NCBI RefSeq assembly: GCF_002362315.1
Contig: NZ_MTZV01000006.1
Location: 1,178,001-1,242,000 of the forward strand
DNA from: Paraburkholderia acidicola
GTDB lineage: Bacteria > Pseudomonadota > Gammaproteobacteria > Burkholderiales > Burkholderiaceae
Length of the DNA: 64,000 nucleotides
Reading direction: 5' to 3'
Shown here one piece after another: positions 52,071-59,863 of the stretch. A model generated the notes under the pieces. The model ran no database searches. It saw only the letters and a list, made by a program, of their open reading frames with translations, and was not told the origin of the DNA. The stretch's first letter is position 1. Each line of letters opens with the position of its first letter. The translations under genes and the position numbers were made by a program.

Positions 52071-53090
52071 TCAGGCAACGGGGTGACGATTGAAGGCGGA
52101 GTAACGACCGCTCGCGTAGTGCTCGAGCTGGCGTTCGATGTCGGCAAGCAGGCTCGATGCGCCGATCCGGAACAGCTCCGGCTCGAGCCACGCGCGACCG
52201 AGTTCTTCCTTCATCAGGATCTGGTACGAGAGCACGGACTTCGCGCTGGAAACGCCGCCCGCCGGCTTGAAACCGATCAGCACGCCGGTGCGCGCGTGAT
52301 ATTCGCGGATCATCCGCACCATCACGAGTGCGACGTCGAGCGTCGCGTTGACGCCTTCCTTGCCGGTCGACGTCTTGATGAAATCGGCGCCGGCCATCAT
52401 GCATACCATCGATGCGCGTGCAACGTTCGACAGCGTGCGGATGTCGCCGGTAGCGAGAATCGCCTTCAGATGCGCGGGACCGCACGCGGCGCGGAATTCG
52501 CGCACTTCGTCGTAGAGCGCCTGCCAGTTGCCGGTGAGCACGTGTTCGCGTGTGATGACGATGTCGATTTCGGCTGCGCCGTCCGCCACTGACGCTTCAA
52601 TTTCCTTCAGCTTCAGCGGATGCGGAATCAGTCCGGCCGGAAAGCCCGTCGATACCGCCGCGACCGGAATGCCGCTGCCTTGCAGCGCATCGACTGCCGC
52701 GGCAACGAAGCGATGGTAGACACACACCGCCCCCGTCGTGATGGCGTGCGGCGCGATGCCGAGCGCGTCGAGCAGATCGGCCCGCACCGGCTGGCGCGCC
52801 TTGGCACACAGGCGCCGGACGCGGCCTTCGGTGTCGTCGCCGCTCAACGTGGTGAGATCGATACAGGTGATCGCCTTTAGCAGCCATGCCGCCTGGGCGT
52901 CTTTCTTGACCGTGCGCCGCGTGGCGAGTGTGGCCGTGCGCCGTTCGACCGCCGACTGATTGACGCGCAGGCCGTCCAGCCAGCCGGCATCGAACGGCAT
53001 GCCGGGATTGCGCAGCGGCTGAACGGCGGTGCCGCGGTGCAATGCGACGACCGGTTGGGATAGCGTGGACAGCGTGGGAGCTTCAAACAT
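52071..53090 (-). CDS. deoC: Deoxyribose-phosphate aldolase
   Basis: A 339-residue class I aldolase of the DeoC/LacD TIM-barrel type. ITCIDLTTLSGDDT is the N-terminal phosphate/substrate block, EIDIVITREHVLTGNW follows, ADFIKTSTGKEGVNATLD carries the Schiff-base lysine and LIGFKPAGGVSSAKS the proton-relay lysine. It cleaves 2-deoxyribose 5-phosphate to glyceraldehyde 3-phosphate and acetaldehyde. The protein is longer than E. coli DeoC (259) because of an N-terminal extension of about 65 residues, as in the longer DeoC subfamily. First gene of the operon. Confidence 0.93.
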   Translation of the reverse strand: MFEAPTLSTLSQPVVALHRGTAVQPLRNPGMPFDAGWLDGLRVNQSAVERRTATLATRRTVKKDAQAAWLLKAITCIDLTTLSGDDTEGRVRRLCAKARQPVRADLLDALGIAPHAITTGAVCVYHRFVAAAVDALQGSGIPVAAVSTGFPAGLIPHPLKLKEIEASVADGAAEIDIVITREHVLTGNWQALYDEVREFRAACGPAHLKAILATGDIRTLSNVARASMVCMMAGADFIKTSTGKEGVNATLDVALVMVRMIREYHARTGVLIGFKPAGGVSSAKSVLSYQILMKEELGRAWLEPELFRIGASSLLADIERQLEHYASGRYSAFNRHPVA

Positions 53091-53176
53091 GAGACATCCG
53101 TGTGTTTCGTGCAGCGCACATCAACCGATGATGGTTGATGGTGGGTTGTTCCCATATATGCTACATCGATTGAGAG

Positions 53177-53201
53177 GATCATAACAAGCTTCGTTACGAT
53201 C
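53177..53201 (-). promoter_or_regulatory. deoC promoter/operator: imperfect palindrome with extended -10
   Basis: GATCATAAC-AAGCTTC-GTTACGATC, 9-bp arms with one mismatch. On the minus strand it reads TTGTTATGATC, an extended -10 (TGTTATGAT) about 90 bp before the deoC ATG. GATCATAACAAGC here and GATTATAACAAGC upstream of deoR differ by one base, suggesting a common regulator, most simply DeoR. Confidence 0.6.
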
Positions 53202-53282
53202 ATTTCCATCTGTGTTTTCCCGGATATCTTGTTCCTGCACTCCAAAAAACCGGATATTTGTCCGACGATTCAGACGAGCCGG

Positions 53283-53585
53283 TTAGGCGGCAATAGGCAC
53301 CGCCCTTTGAATCTTCTCGAGTTCGTCGGCAAGTTCCTCCTTTGCCATCGCCGTGTCGTGGTCCAGTTGCAGACCGGTCCAGAATTCGTCACTTGTGCCG
53401 AAGTAACGGGACAGCCGTAGCCCGGTGTCGACGGTAATCGCCCGCGTACCCGCGATGATTTCGCCGATACGGCGCTGCTGAACCCCAATGTCTTTTGCCA
53501 GACGATAGGCGGTGATACCCATCGGACGAAGAAACTCTTCCTGCAGGATTTCGCCCGGGGTCGGGTACACGACTGCGCGTGTCAT
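53283..53585 (-). CDS. higA: HigA-family antitoxin
   Basis: A 100-residue XRE-type protein from ATG 53585 (GGAGAA upstream). PTPGEILQEEFLRPMGITAYRLAKDIGVQQRRIGEIIAGTRAITVDTGLRLSRYFGTSDEFWTGLQLDHD is the complete HigA/VapI pattern with its helix-turn-helix in the middle. It neutralises HigB and represses the operon. It lies 13 bp after higB, the reversed toxin-first order typical of higBA. Confidence 0.92.
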   Translation of the reverse strand: MTRAVVYPTPGEILQEEFLRPMGITAYRLAKDIGVQQRRIGEIIAGTRAITVDTGLRLSRYFGTSDEFWTGLQLDHDTAMAKEELADELEKIQRAVPIAA

Positions 53586-53598
53586 GATGATTCTCCAG

Positions 53599-53877
53599 TT
53601 AGTGGTAGTCGACGATCTCGACGTCAAGCGCGTTGCCATTCTCGAAGAAAAAACACACGCGCCACTGGTCGTTGATGCGAATGCTGTACTGCCCCTTCCG
53701 GTCCCCCTTGAGTGCTTCGAACCGGTTGTTCGGTGGGATACGCAGGTCATTCACGTTCGCCGCGCGGTTGAGCATGGCGAGCTTGCGCATCGCGACAGTC
53801 TCGATATTCACGAATCGCGCCACGCGCTCGCCTGAAAACATCGTTGCGGTGTCGGGACATTTGAAGTTCGAGATCAT
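53599..53877 (-). CDS. higB: HigB-family mRNA interferase toxin
   Basis: A 92-residue RelE/ParE-fold toxin. MISNFKCPDTATMFSGE aligns with the HigB start (MIxSFxxKxxExLF), which supports ATG 53877. AAANVNDLRIPPNNRFEALKGDRKGQYSIRINDQWRVCFFFENGNALDVEIVDYH contains the conserved LKGdrkGxxSIRINxQWRxxF block and ends DYH, the HigB signature with catalytic-region residues intact. It cleaves mRNA on the ribosome. The predicted promoter leaves almost no leader before this ATG. Confidence 0.92.
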   Translation of the reverse strand: MISNFKCPDTATMFSGERVARFVNIETVAMRKLAMLNRAANVNDLRIPPNNRFEALKGDRKGQYSIRINDQWRVCFFFENGNALDVEIVDYH

Positions 53878-53882
53878 GTGAA

Positions 53883-53922
53883 ATAGTATTGTTGCGCGAT
53901 AGTATTGTCAAACGATAGTATC
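53883..53922 (-). promoter_or_regulatory. higBA promoter with three 16-bp-spaced operator repeats
   Basis: On the minus strand, TTGACA (53906-53911), a 17-bp spacer and TACTAT (53883-53888) form a near-consensus promoter. ATAGTAT(T) occurs three times on the plus strand at 53883, 53899 and 53915, each exactly 16 bp apart, covering the -10, the spacer and the region upstream of the -35. These are probable HigA sites. The -10 ends 5 bases before the higB ATG, implying a leaderless mRNA. Confidence 0.8.
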
Positions 53923-54028
53923 GAGCTGCGACCCCATCCATACGGACAACGGCACGAAGCGTCGAGTTACCCTCACCGGCGGTGCAGCTTACGTACCCCT
54001 CAGCACGCAGACCATAAGGACATCCGTC

Positions 54029-54577
54029 GTGACCCGCAATATCCCGATCAGGCAACTCGGCCCCGCCGATCTCGACGCCTATTTCCAGTTGCGGCTGCGC
54101 GGCCTGGCCGAGCATCCCGAAGCATTCGGCCAGAGCCACGCCGAAGCGCTCGCGAAGGGCGCGGCGCAACATGAAGCGATGCTTGAGGGCAAAGCCGCTG
54201 GCGAGGGCAATTTCATCCTTGGCGCGTCGTTGTCGGCAGAGGGTCCGCTGGTCGGCACGATCGCCATGGTGCGTTCACCGGGGGAGCGCAAACGGCACAG
54301 GGCATCGGTGGTTGGCATGTACGTCACACCGGAGGCAAGCCGACAGGGCGTGGGCCGCGCGTTGCTCGAAGCGGTGCTTGCGCGCGCCGCGCGGATCGAT
54401 GGTGTGCGTCAGCTGGAGCTGGGCGTGACGAGCACGAATGTCGCAGCACGCAGGCTGTACGAATCGCTGGGCTTTGTCGTGTGTGGCCGCGAGATCGACG
54501 CGTTACGTGTGGGCAGCGAGTACCACGACGCCGACGTGATGGTGTGTTTCATCGTGCCGCGCGTGCCTTCGAATTAG
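54029..54577 (+). CDS. GNAT-family N-acetyltransferase
   Basis: A 182-residue acetyltransferase starting at GTG 54029 (AAGGA upstream). IPIRQLGPADLDAYFQLRLRGLAEHPEAFG is a GNAT start. VVGMYVTPEASRQGVGRALLEAVLARA contains the acetyl-CoA pyrophosphate loop (RQGVGRA), and LGVTSTNVAARRLYESLGF is the C-terminal motif B with the usual Tyr. The acceptor is unknown; small-molecule or protein N-termini are possible. Confidence 0.9.
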   Translation: MTRNIPIRQLGPADLDAYFQLRLRGLAEHPEAFGQSHAEALAKGAAQHEAMLEGKAAGEGNFILGASLSAEGPLVGTIAMVRSPGERKRHRASVVGMYVTPEASRQGVGRALLEAVLARAARIDGVRQLELGVTSTNVAARRLYESLGFVVCGREIDALRVGSEYHDADVMVCFIVPRVPSN

Positions 54578-54653
54578 AGAGCAAGACTCGGCGCGCCATG
54601 TGACGCCTGCCTCCGTACACTGACTCCATCGCGAATGTTCAGAGGAGCAGGCC

Positions 54654-55517
54654 ATGCCCGGTCATTTCATGTTGCAGGACACGTTGCCCGGCGTCGAGCC
54701 TCGGGACTTGATCAACGTCGATGTCGACGTCGACGCAAGCACCTCAAGCAAGGTAAGCGACGCGCACAACGATGCCGTCGCGCACGATCGACCTTCGATC
54801 GCCTCCCTCACATCGATCGCGCCCCGCGTCGACACCGCCGACTGGCCACGCATCGCCCGTGAACTCGACCAGTACGGCTGCGCGGTACTGCCCGGCCTGC
54901 TGGACGCACGCGAATGCGGCGCACTGGCCGCGCTGTACCCGCGCGACGATCTCTATCGCAGCCGCGTCGTCATGGCGCGCCACGGCTTCGGCCGCGGCGA
55001 GTATCGCTACTTCGACTATCCGTTACCGGATGTCGTCGGCGGTTTGCGCACGACGCTGTATCCGCATCTCGTCCCGGTGGCAAACCGCTGGAACGAGACG
55101 ATGGGCATCGAGGTCCGCTACCCCGCCACGCACACAGCGTTTCTGCGCCGCTGTCATGACGCGGGCCAGTTGCGCCCGACCCCGTTGATCCTGCAATACG
55201 GCAAGGATGACTACAACTGCCTGCATCAGGACCTGTACGGCGAGCACGTGTTTCCGTTGCAGGCGGCGATCCTGCTATCCGAACCGGGCGTTGACTTTAG
55301 CGGCGGCGAATTCGTGATGACCGAACAGCGTCCGCGGATGCAGTCGCGCGTAGAGGTTGTACCGCTGCACAAGGGCGATGCAGTGATCTTCGCCGTGCAT
55401 CACCGGCCGGTGCAGGGCACGCGCGGAGCGTATCGCGTCAATCTGCGGCACGGCGTGAGCCGTTTGCGTTCGGGGCATCGACATACGCTGGGCGTGATCT
55501 TTCACGACGCGCTGTGA
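54654..55517 (+). CDS. 2-oxoglutarate/Fe(II)-dependent oxygenase
   Basis: A 287-residue protein with GAGGAG upstream. After an N-terminal 60-residue extension the double-stranded beta-helix runs from about 95 to 285. Iron ligands are visible as His191 and Asp193 in NCLHQDLYG and the distal His in FAVHHRPVQGTRG (249/250), with a downstream Arg (GAYRVNLRHG) to bind 2-oxoglutarate. It belongs to the prolyl-4-hydroxylase/AlkB-like superfamily. The substrate cannot be told from sequence. A hairpin follows the stop. Confidence 0.82.
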   Translation: MPGHFMLQDTLPGVEPRDLINVDVDVDASTSSKVSDAHNDAVAHDRPSIASLTSIAPRVDTADWPRIARELDQYGCAVLPGLLDARECGALAALYPRDDLYRSRVVMARHGFGRGEYRYFDYPLPDVVGGLRTTLYPHLVPVANRWNETMGIEVRYPATHTAFLRRCHDAGQLRPTPLILQYGKDDYNCLHQDLYGEHVFPLQAAILLSEPGVDFSGGEFVMTEQRPRMQSRVEVVPLHKGDAVIFAVHHRPVQGTRGAYRVNLRHGVSRLRSGHRHTLGVIFHDAL

Positions 55518-55522
55518 GATCC

Positions 55523-55567
55523 GGCCCGGTGCATCGACCTCGCGCCCTCGATGTCGAACACCGGGCC
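55523..55567 (+). terminator. Hairpin after the oxygenase gene
   Basis: Nested inverted repeats: GGCCCGGTG / CACCGGGCC (9 bp) enclosing CATCGA / TCGATG, starting 5 bases after the stop codon. No T-run follows; a candidate terminator separating the oxygenase gene from flhDC. Confidence 0.45.
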
Positions 55568-55927
55568 CAGCGAACCCACTGCCAGACGCTATCCATTCCC
55601 CTGCATTTGTAACAACGCTTGCACCATCTTGCGGCATCCGTACTTGTCCCTATTTGCGCCTTACAGGTGCCGCCAAATTCGCATTTTTTACCGTTTCATT
55701 TGAATTCATTCTTTTCAATTAGCCGACAGATTTGTCATTTCAGCTAATTCTCGAAAACCCCATCCAGCCGAAAAGCGCTCCCGTTAAACGCTTGTGTAGC
55801 AACGCTCTTCATCGATCCATCCCCGCCCGCAAAGGCCTCAAAGCCGCTTTCCAAAATTGCATTACAAGCAGATGAAAAACTTACCGAAATTCAACCTCAC
55901 TTTTTCGGGTATTTTTTTGAAAAGGTA
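55568..55927. other. Upstream regulatory region of flhDC
   Basis: No gene. About 55670-55760 and 55840-55930 are AT-rich relative to the neighbourhood, as expected for a long flagellar master-operon control region able to bind H-NS-type and other regulators. No individual site could be named. Confidence 0.45.
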
Positions 55928-56015
55928 TTGATTTCCTGAAATCCCCTTCATACAATTCGCTCCAAGGTGTTACGAGTTGTAACACCTTGTATCAACTGGT
56001 CACTCCTTGTATCAA
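55928..56015 (+). promoter_or_regulatory. flhDC promoter with 5'-terminal hairpin and direct repeats
   Basis: TTGATT (55928-55933), a 17-bp spacer and TACAAT (55951-55956) predict a start near 55963. Immediately there, AAGGTGTTAC-GAGTT-GTAACACCTT (55964-55988) is a perfect 10-bp inverted repeat, which would form a stem at the extreme 5' end of the mRNA. CCTTGTATCAA occurs twice (55985-55995 and 56005-56015), 20 bp apart. The leader to flhD is about 159 bases. Confidence 0.65.
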
Positions 56016-56121
56016 AGAGGGGGACCGATCGCCAGGCGGCAAGGTCGTCGGCGGGGGGTTACAAGAGCATAAACGGCAGGAAATGCCGACGGGTAATACG
56101 GGGCTTCGGAAACATAACTAA

Positions 56122-56442
56122 ATGGACCGTAGCAGCGAGACGCTGGAGTCAATCCGCGAAATCAATTTGTCGTACATCATGCTCGCGCAGCGCATGCTGC
56201 GCGAGGACAAGCCTGTCGGGATGTTCCGGCTGGGACTGTCATCGGAGCTGGCCGATCTGCTTGCTGGACTGTCGCTCGCACAGATCGTCAAGCTGGCCGC
56301 CTCCGATCAGCTTTTATGTTTTTTCCGCTTCAACGACCATGCCATGTTGTCGGCGTTGACGCAGACCACGAAACACGCAGAAGTAGCGCCGACTCACGCG
56401 GCTATCCTGCTCGCAGGCCAGCCGGCCGAGCAGTTTGCCTGA
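56122..56442 (+). CDS. flhD: Flagellar transcriptional regulator FlhD
   Basis: A 106-residue protein. IREINLSYIMLAQRMLREDKPVGMFRLGLSSELADLLAGLSLAQIVKLAASDQLLCFFRFNDHAMLSAL is the FlhD pattern throughout, including the NLSYLxLAQ start and the conserved Asp-His. With FlhC it forms the FlhD4C2 activator of class II flagellar promoters. The ribosome binding site is weak (CGGAAA). FlhC follows 15 bp later. Confidence 0.95.
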   Translation: MDRSSETLESIREINLSYIMLAQRMLREDKPVGMFRLGLSSELADLLAGLSLAQIVKLAASDQLLCFFRFNDHAMLSALTQTTKHAEVAPTHAAILLAGQPAEQFA

Positions 56443-56457
56443 CGAGGAACCGCAACC

Positions 56458-57030
56458 ATGACTGCGATGCTCAAGCGAAGCCTGACCGAAGACGCTCAAG
56501 ACGTCTTTCGTGCCATCGCACTGATTGAACTCGGCGCGCGCATGCAGGTGCTGGAAAGCGAGCTCACGTTGTCGCGCGACCGGATGATCCGCCTGTATCG
56601 GGAGGTCAAAGGCGTGTCGCCGCCAAAGGGCATGCTGCCGTTCTCCGCCGACTGGTACATGACGTGGCTGGCTAACATTCACGCGTCGCTTTTCTATAAT
56701 ACGTATCTGTTCCTGAAGAACGAGGCACGTTGCTCGCATCTCGACGCGCTGACCAAGGGCTACAGGCTGTACCTCGAACACTGCCGGCACAGCGAAACCG
56801 AGCCGGTGCTCGATTTGACCCGTGCCTGGACGCTCGTGCGTTTTTTCGACGCCGACATCCTGCAACTGACACCGTGCTGCCGTTGTGGCGGCAAGTTCGT
56901 TGCGCACAAGCATGATTTGCAGCAAAACGTCGTGTGCGGGGCCTGTCAGCCACCGTCACGCGCCGGTAAAACAAAAAAGGCGGCCGCCGCCGCGAAACAG
57001 GAAGTGCCGACGATTGCAGAAGCGGCCTGA
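56458..57030 (+). CDS. flhC: Flagellar transcriptional regulator FlhC
   Basis: A 190-residue protein. The zinc ligands are visible as Cys140-x2-Cys143 and Cys160-x2-Cys163 (CCRCGGKF ... VVCGACQ), matching E. coli FlhC. GVSPPKGMLPFSADWYMTWLANIHASLFYN is the conserved central block. The Lys/Ala-rich C-terminus is longer than in E. coli, usual for Burkholderia. It is followed by a strong terminator and then mntH on the other strand. In the Burkholderia loci I recall, motA/motB follow flhC; here they do not. Confidence 0.95.
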   Translation: MTAMLKRSLTEDAQDVFRAIALIELGARMQVLESELTLSRDRMIRLYREVKGVSPPKGMLPFSADWYMTWLANIHASLFYNTYLFLKNEARCSHLDALTKGYRLYLEHCRHSETEPVLDLTRAWTLVRFFDADILQLTPCCRCGGKFVAHKHDLQQNVVCGACQPPSRAGKTKKAAAAAKQEVPTIAEAA

Positions 57031-57097
57031 TAGGGGGTGAAATAAAGCGGCTCGCAAGAAGCCGTTTTCGGAGTGCGGCGGGTAAAAAGCCTCATGA

Positions 57098-57136
57098 AGC
57101 CGTGTCACGTGGCCACGTGACACGGCTCGTTTTTTT
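57098..57136. terminator. Strong rho-independent terminator after flhC
   Basis: A perfect 30-bp palindrome with 15-bp arms (57098-57112 / 57113-57127) followed on the plus strand by TTTTTTT (57130-57136). A weaker hairpin with TTTT lies just before it (57047-57068). On the minus strand GGCTTTTTA follows a few bases after the palindrome, so it may also end mntH transcription. Confidence 0.92.
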
Positions 57137-57154
57137 AGAACACCACAAAAACCT

Positions 57155-58483
57155 TCATCCGATCCAGCCGAACGTCTGCACCGCGAGCCACAGGTTCGCC
57201 ACGCTGATCGCCACGAACAGGAACCACGCCAGCACGCGGGTGGGCAACCGGTTCGCGAATGCGCCCATCAGCGTGCGGTCGTCGGTCATCCGGATCAGCG
57301 GATAGAGTGCGAAAGGTAGTTGCAGGCTCAGTACCACCTGGCTTGCGACCAGCAATTTGCCTACCGCGTCGTTACCGAGCATCGACACGCCGATCAAAGC
57401 CGGAATCAATGCCAGCGCGCGCGTGATAAAGCGGCGCTGCCAGCACGGAATCTTCATCTTGAGGAAGCCTTCCATGATCACCTGGCCGGCAATCGTCCCG
57501 GTGAAGGTCGAGCTTTGCCCGGACGCAAGCAGCGTGATCGCGAACAGCACGGCGGCAAAACCGGTTCCGACGATCGGCGCGAGCAACTTGTAGGCGTCCT
57601 CGATTTCGGTCACCTGGTTGTGGCCCGTCGCGTTGAATGCGGCGGCCGCGAGAATCAGGATCGCTGCGTTAATCAGCAGCGCGAGCGTCAGCGACACGAG
57701 CGTGTCGATGCGCGACAGGCCGATCGCCGACGCGATGCTGCGCGCGTCGCGCTTCACCGCGCGCGTCTGCACGATCGATGAATGCAGATACAGGTTGTGC
57801 GGCATCACGGTTGCGCCAAGGATGCCGATCGCGAGATACAACGGCTCGCGCTCGCTGACCGCCGACCACGACGGCACCATCCCCTGCAGCACCGAAGGCC
57901 AGTGCGGCTGAACGAGTGCGAGTTCGATCACGTAGCCGAGACCGATCGTGGCAACAAGGCCGAGCATGATCGCTTCGAGATCGCGGAAGTTCTTGCCCTT
58001 CAGGCCGAGCACGATCAGCGTATCGAACGCGGTGAGCAGCACGCCGACCGTCAGCGAGCACTTGAACAGCAGATGGAACGCAAGCGCACCACCCAGCACT
58101 TCGGCGAGATCGCAGGCGACGATAGACAGCTCCGCGAGCAGCCATTGCCCGCGTGCAACCATCGGCGAATAGCGGCTACTCGAAAGTTGTGCGAGATCCT
58201 GGCCGGTGACGATGCCGAGCCGCATGCTTAGGCATTGCAGCACCATCGCCGCGAGGCTCGACAGCACGACGACGAATAGCAGGCTATAGCCGTAGCGCGA
58301 ACCGGCTTCGATATCGGTGGCCCAGTTGCCCGGGTCCATATAGCCGATCGATATCAGCAGGCCGGGGCCGGCGAACTGCAGGAGTTTCTTCCAGAACGGC
58401 GCGGACGGAGAAACCGCGACGGTGCCCTGTACTTCAGATGGACAGAACGGCGCGGTGGCGGTAGTCGGGAGTTTGAACTGCAA
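57155..58483 (-). CDS. mntH: Nramp-type Mn2+/H+ symporter
   Basis: A 442-residue, 11-helix metal transporter. DPGNWATDIEAGS (Asp50-Pro-Gly-Asn53) in TM1 and MPHNLYLHSS in TM6 are the metal-binding motifs of the Nramp family. GQSSTFTGTIAGQVIMEGFL is the conserved loop. It imports Mn2+ (also Fe2+). The start appears to be TTG 58483 with GAGG eight bases upstream; no in-frame ATG occurs before the DPGN motif. It follows the DszC-like gene by 60 bp on the same strand. Confidence 0.93.
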   Translation of the reverse strand: MQFKLPTTATAPFCPSEVQGTVAVSPSAPFWKKLLQFAGPGLLISIGYMDPGNWATDIEAGSRYGYSLLFVVVLSSLAAMVLQCLSMRLGIVTGQDLAQLSSSRYSPMVARGQWLLAELSIVACDLAEVLGGALAFHLLFKCSLTVGVLLTAFDTLIVLGLKGKNFRDLEAIMLGLVATIGLGYVIELALVQPHWPSVLQGMVPSWSAVSEREPLYLAIGILGATVMPHNLYLHSSIVQTRAVKRDARSIASAIGLSRIDTLVSLTLALLINAAILILAAAAFNATGHNQVTEIEDAYKLLAPIVGTGFAAVLFAITLLASGQSSTFTGTIAGQVIMEGFLKMKIPCWQRRFITRALALIPALIGVSMLGNDAVGKLLVASQVVLSLQLPFALYPLIRMTDDRTLMGAFANRLPTRVLAWFLFVAISVANLWLAVQTFGWIG

Positions 58484-58543
58484 GCCGGTTTCCTCGCGGT
58501 GAAGAATGCCGCGAGGCCTCGTCGGCGGGTGCGGCGAACGGCC

Positions 58544-59737
58544 TCAAGTGTACAGAGAAACTTCCGGCAATGTCCCGCTCAGCGCGTAGCGACCGACGTC
58601 GCGCACGCGGTAGTCGAGCGGGTCGTGCAGCGTGTGTACACGCGCGTTGCGCCAGAAGCGGTCGAGTGCAAGCGGTGCGCCGGTTGCGCGAGCGCCACAG
58701 GCATCGAAGAGGTTTTCACTGACATCGAGCGCGGCGCGATGCGCGACGATCTTCGCTTCCGATGTCGCTAGTGCGACGTGGGCGCGTTCGTCGGCGGTTA
58801 GAGCAGCGCCCTTTTGCCATGCGTCGTCGAGTGCCTGAGCGGCGCGCGTGGCAAGCGCCTCGGCGCTCACCGTCTGCAGACGCATTTCGCCGAAGCGCTG
58901 GATCACGTAGGGATCGTCGGTGGCCGTGGCAACGCCTGACGTGATCCACGGGCGGCCGTGCTGCGTGACGTAGCGGCGCGCTTCTTCGAGCGCGCCTTGC
59001 GCAATACCGACGAACAGGTTGGTCAGCACCAGTTGCGACACGAGCGTGCGCAGCGTCGCGCGCGGTGTCGGCGGGACTTCGGAACGGTGCAGCACCTCGT
59101 CGGGTGCGAGCGTCACGTGCTCGAACGACACGCTGCCGCTATCGGTCTGGCGTTGACCGATCGGATTCCAGTCGTCGTGTACCGTGATACCTGCACGTGT
59201 AGTCGGTACGACGCCGAAGACAGGCTTGCCGGTCGCGGGATCGTGTGCGGACACCGTCATCATCTGTGAGCCGCGCGTGCCCGAGCAAAAACCCTTCGTG
59301 CCATCGATGCGATAGCCACCATCCGCCGTCGCGGTCGCAATGAGCCGCGTGTCGAGCGGATTGACGGCATTGCCCCACCACCACCGCGCGTCGACGGTGC
59401 CGCGCAGATAGCGTGCGCGCTGCGTGTCGTTGCCCCACACATCGACACTGACCACCTGCAGACACTGGAACCCGAGCAGATGCGCGAGCGCACTGTCGAC
59501 TGTCGCGATTGCGCGGATGGTCCGGTAGATGTCGGTCCAGCGCGCACCCGCGCCGCCAAATTCGCGCGGGACGGCGAGCGTTAGCAAACCCGCATCGGCG
59601 ATCCATTGTTTTTCTTCGGCGGCGTGACCGCCGTCGCGATCGCGCTGTGCTGCGCTCGCGCGCAACGCGTCGAGCAGGTTGTCGAGATCACGTGCGCTTT
59701 GGGTTGTGACCGGGACAGGTTCGCGTAGATCGTTCAT
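58544..59737 (-). CDS. Acyl-CoA-dehydrogenase-fold flavin monooxygenase (SfnB/DszC-like)
   Basis: A 397-residue protein with the acyl-CoA dehydrogenase fold: helical N-terminus (IADAGLLTLAVPREFGGAGARWTDIYRTIRAIATVDSALAHLLGFQ), middle barrel (GTKGFCSGTRGSQMMTVSAHD) and C-terminal helices (GIAQGALEEARRYV). No acyl-CoA base is evident, and RFWRNARVHTLHDPLDYRVRDVGRYAL matches the sulfur-monooxygenase branch (DszC, SfnB). It is the last gene of the met-type transporter operon, pointing to FMNH2-dependent attack on an organosulfur compound. It needs a flavin reductase from elsewhere. Confidence 0.82.
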   Translation of the reverse strand: MNDLREPVPVTTQSARDLDNLLDALRASAAQRDRDGGHAAEEKQWIADAGLLTLAVPREFGGAGARWTDIYRTIRAIATVDSALAHLLGFQCLQVVSVDVWGNDTQRARYLRGTVDARWWWGNAVNPLDTRLIATATADGGYRIDGTKGFCSGTRGSQMMTVSAHDPATGKPVFGVVPTTRAGITVHDDWNPIGQRQTDSGSVSFEHVTLAPDEVLHRSEVPPTPRATLRTLVSQLVLTNLFVGIAQGALEEARRYVTQHGRPWITSGVATATDDPYVIQRFGEMRLQTVSAEALATRAAQALDDAWQKGAALTADERAHVALATSEAKIVAHRAALDVSENLFDACGARATGAPLALDRFWRNARVHTLHDPLDYRVRDVGRYALSGTLPEVSLYT

Positions 59738-59863
59738 GCGGCCGCCTCCGCGCAGACAACTCGGGCAATCAACGCACGCTGATTAAAAAATCCCGCCACG
59801 TGAAGTCGCAACAGAGTGAATGTCTTCTGCGTCATATCGCTGTTCCCTGAAAACCCGCGACGC

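Noticed and set aside
50543..52093. 516-codon plus-strand open frame
   Set aside because: Antisense to the ALDH16-like gene whose minus-strand frame has all catalytic motifs.
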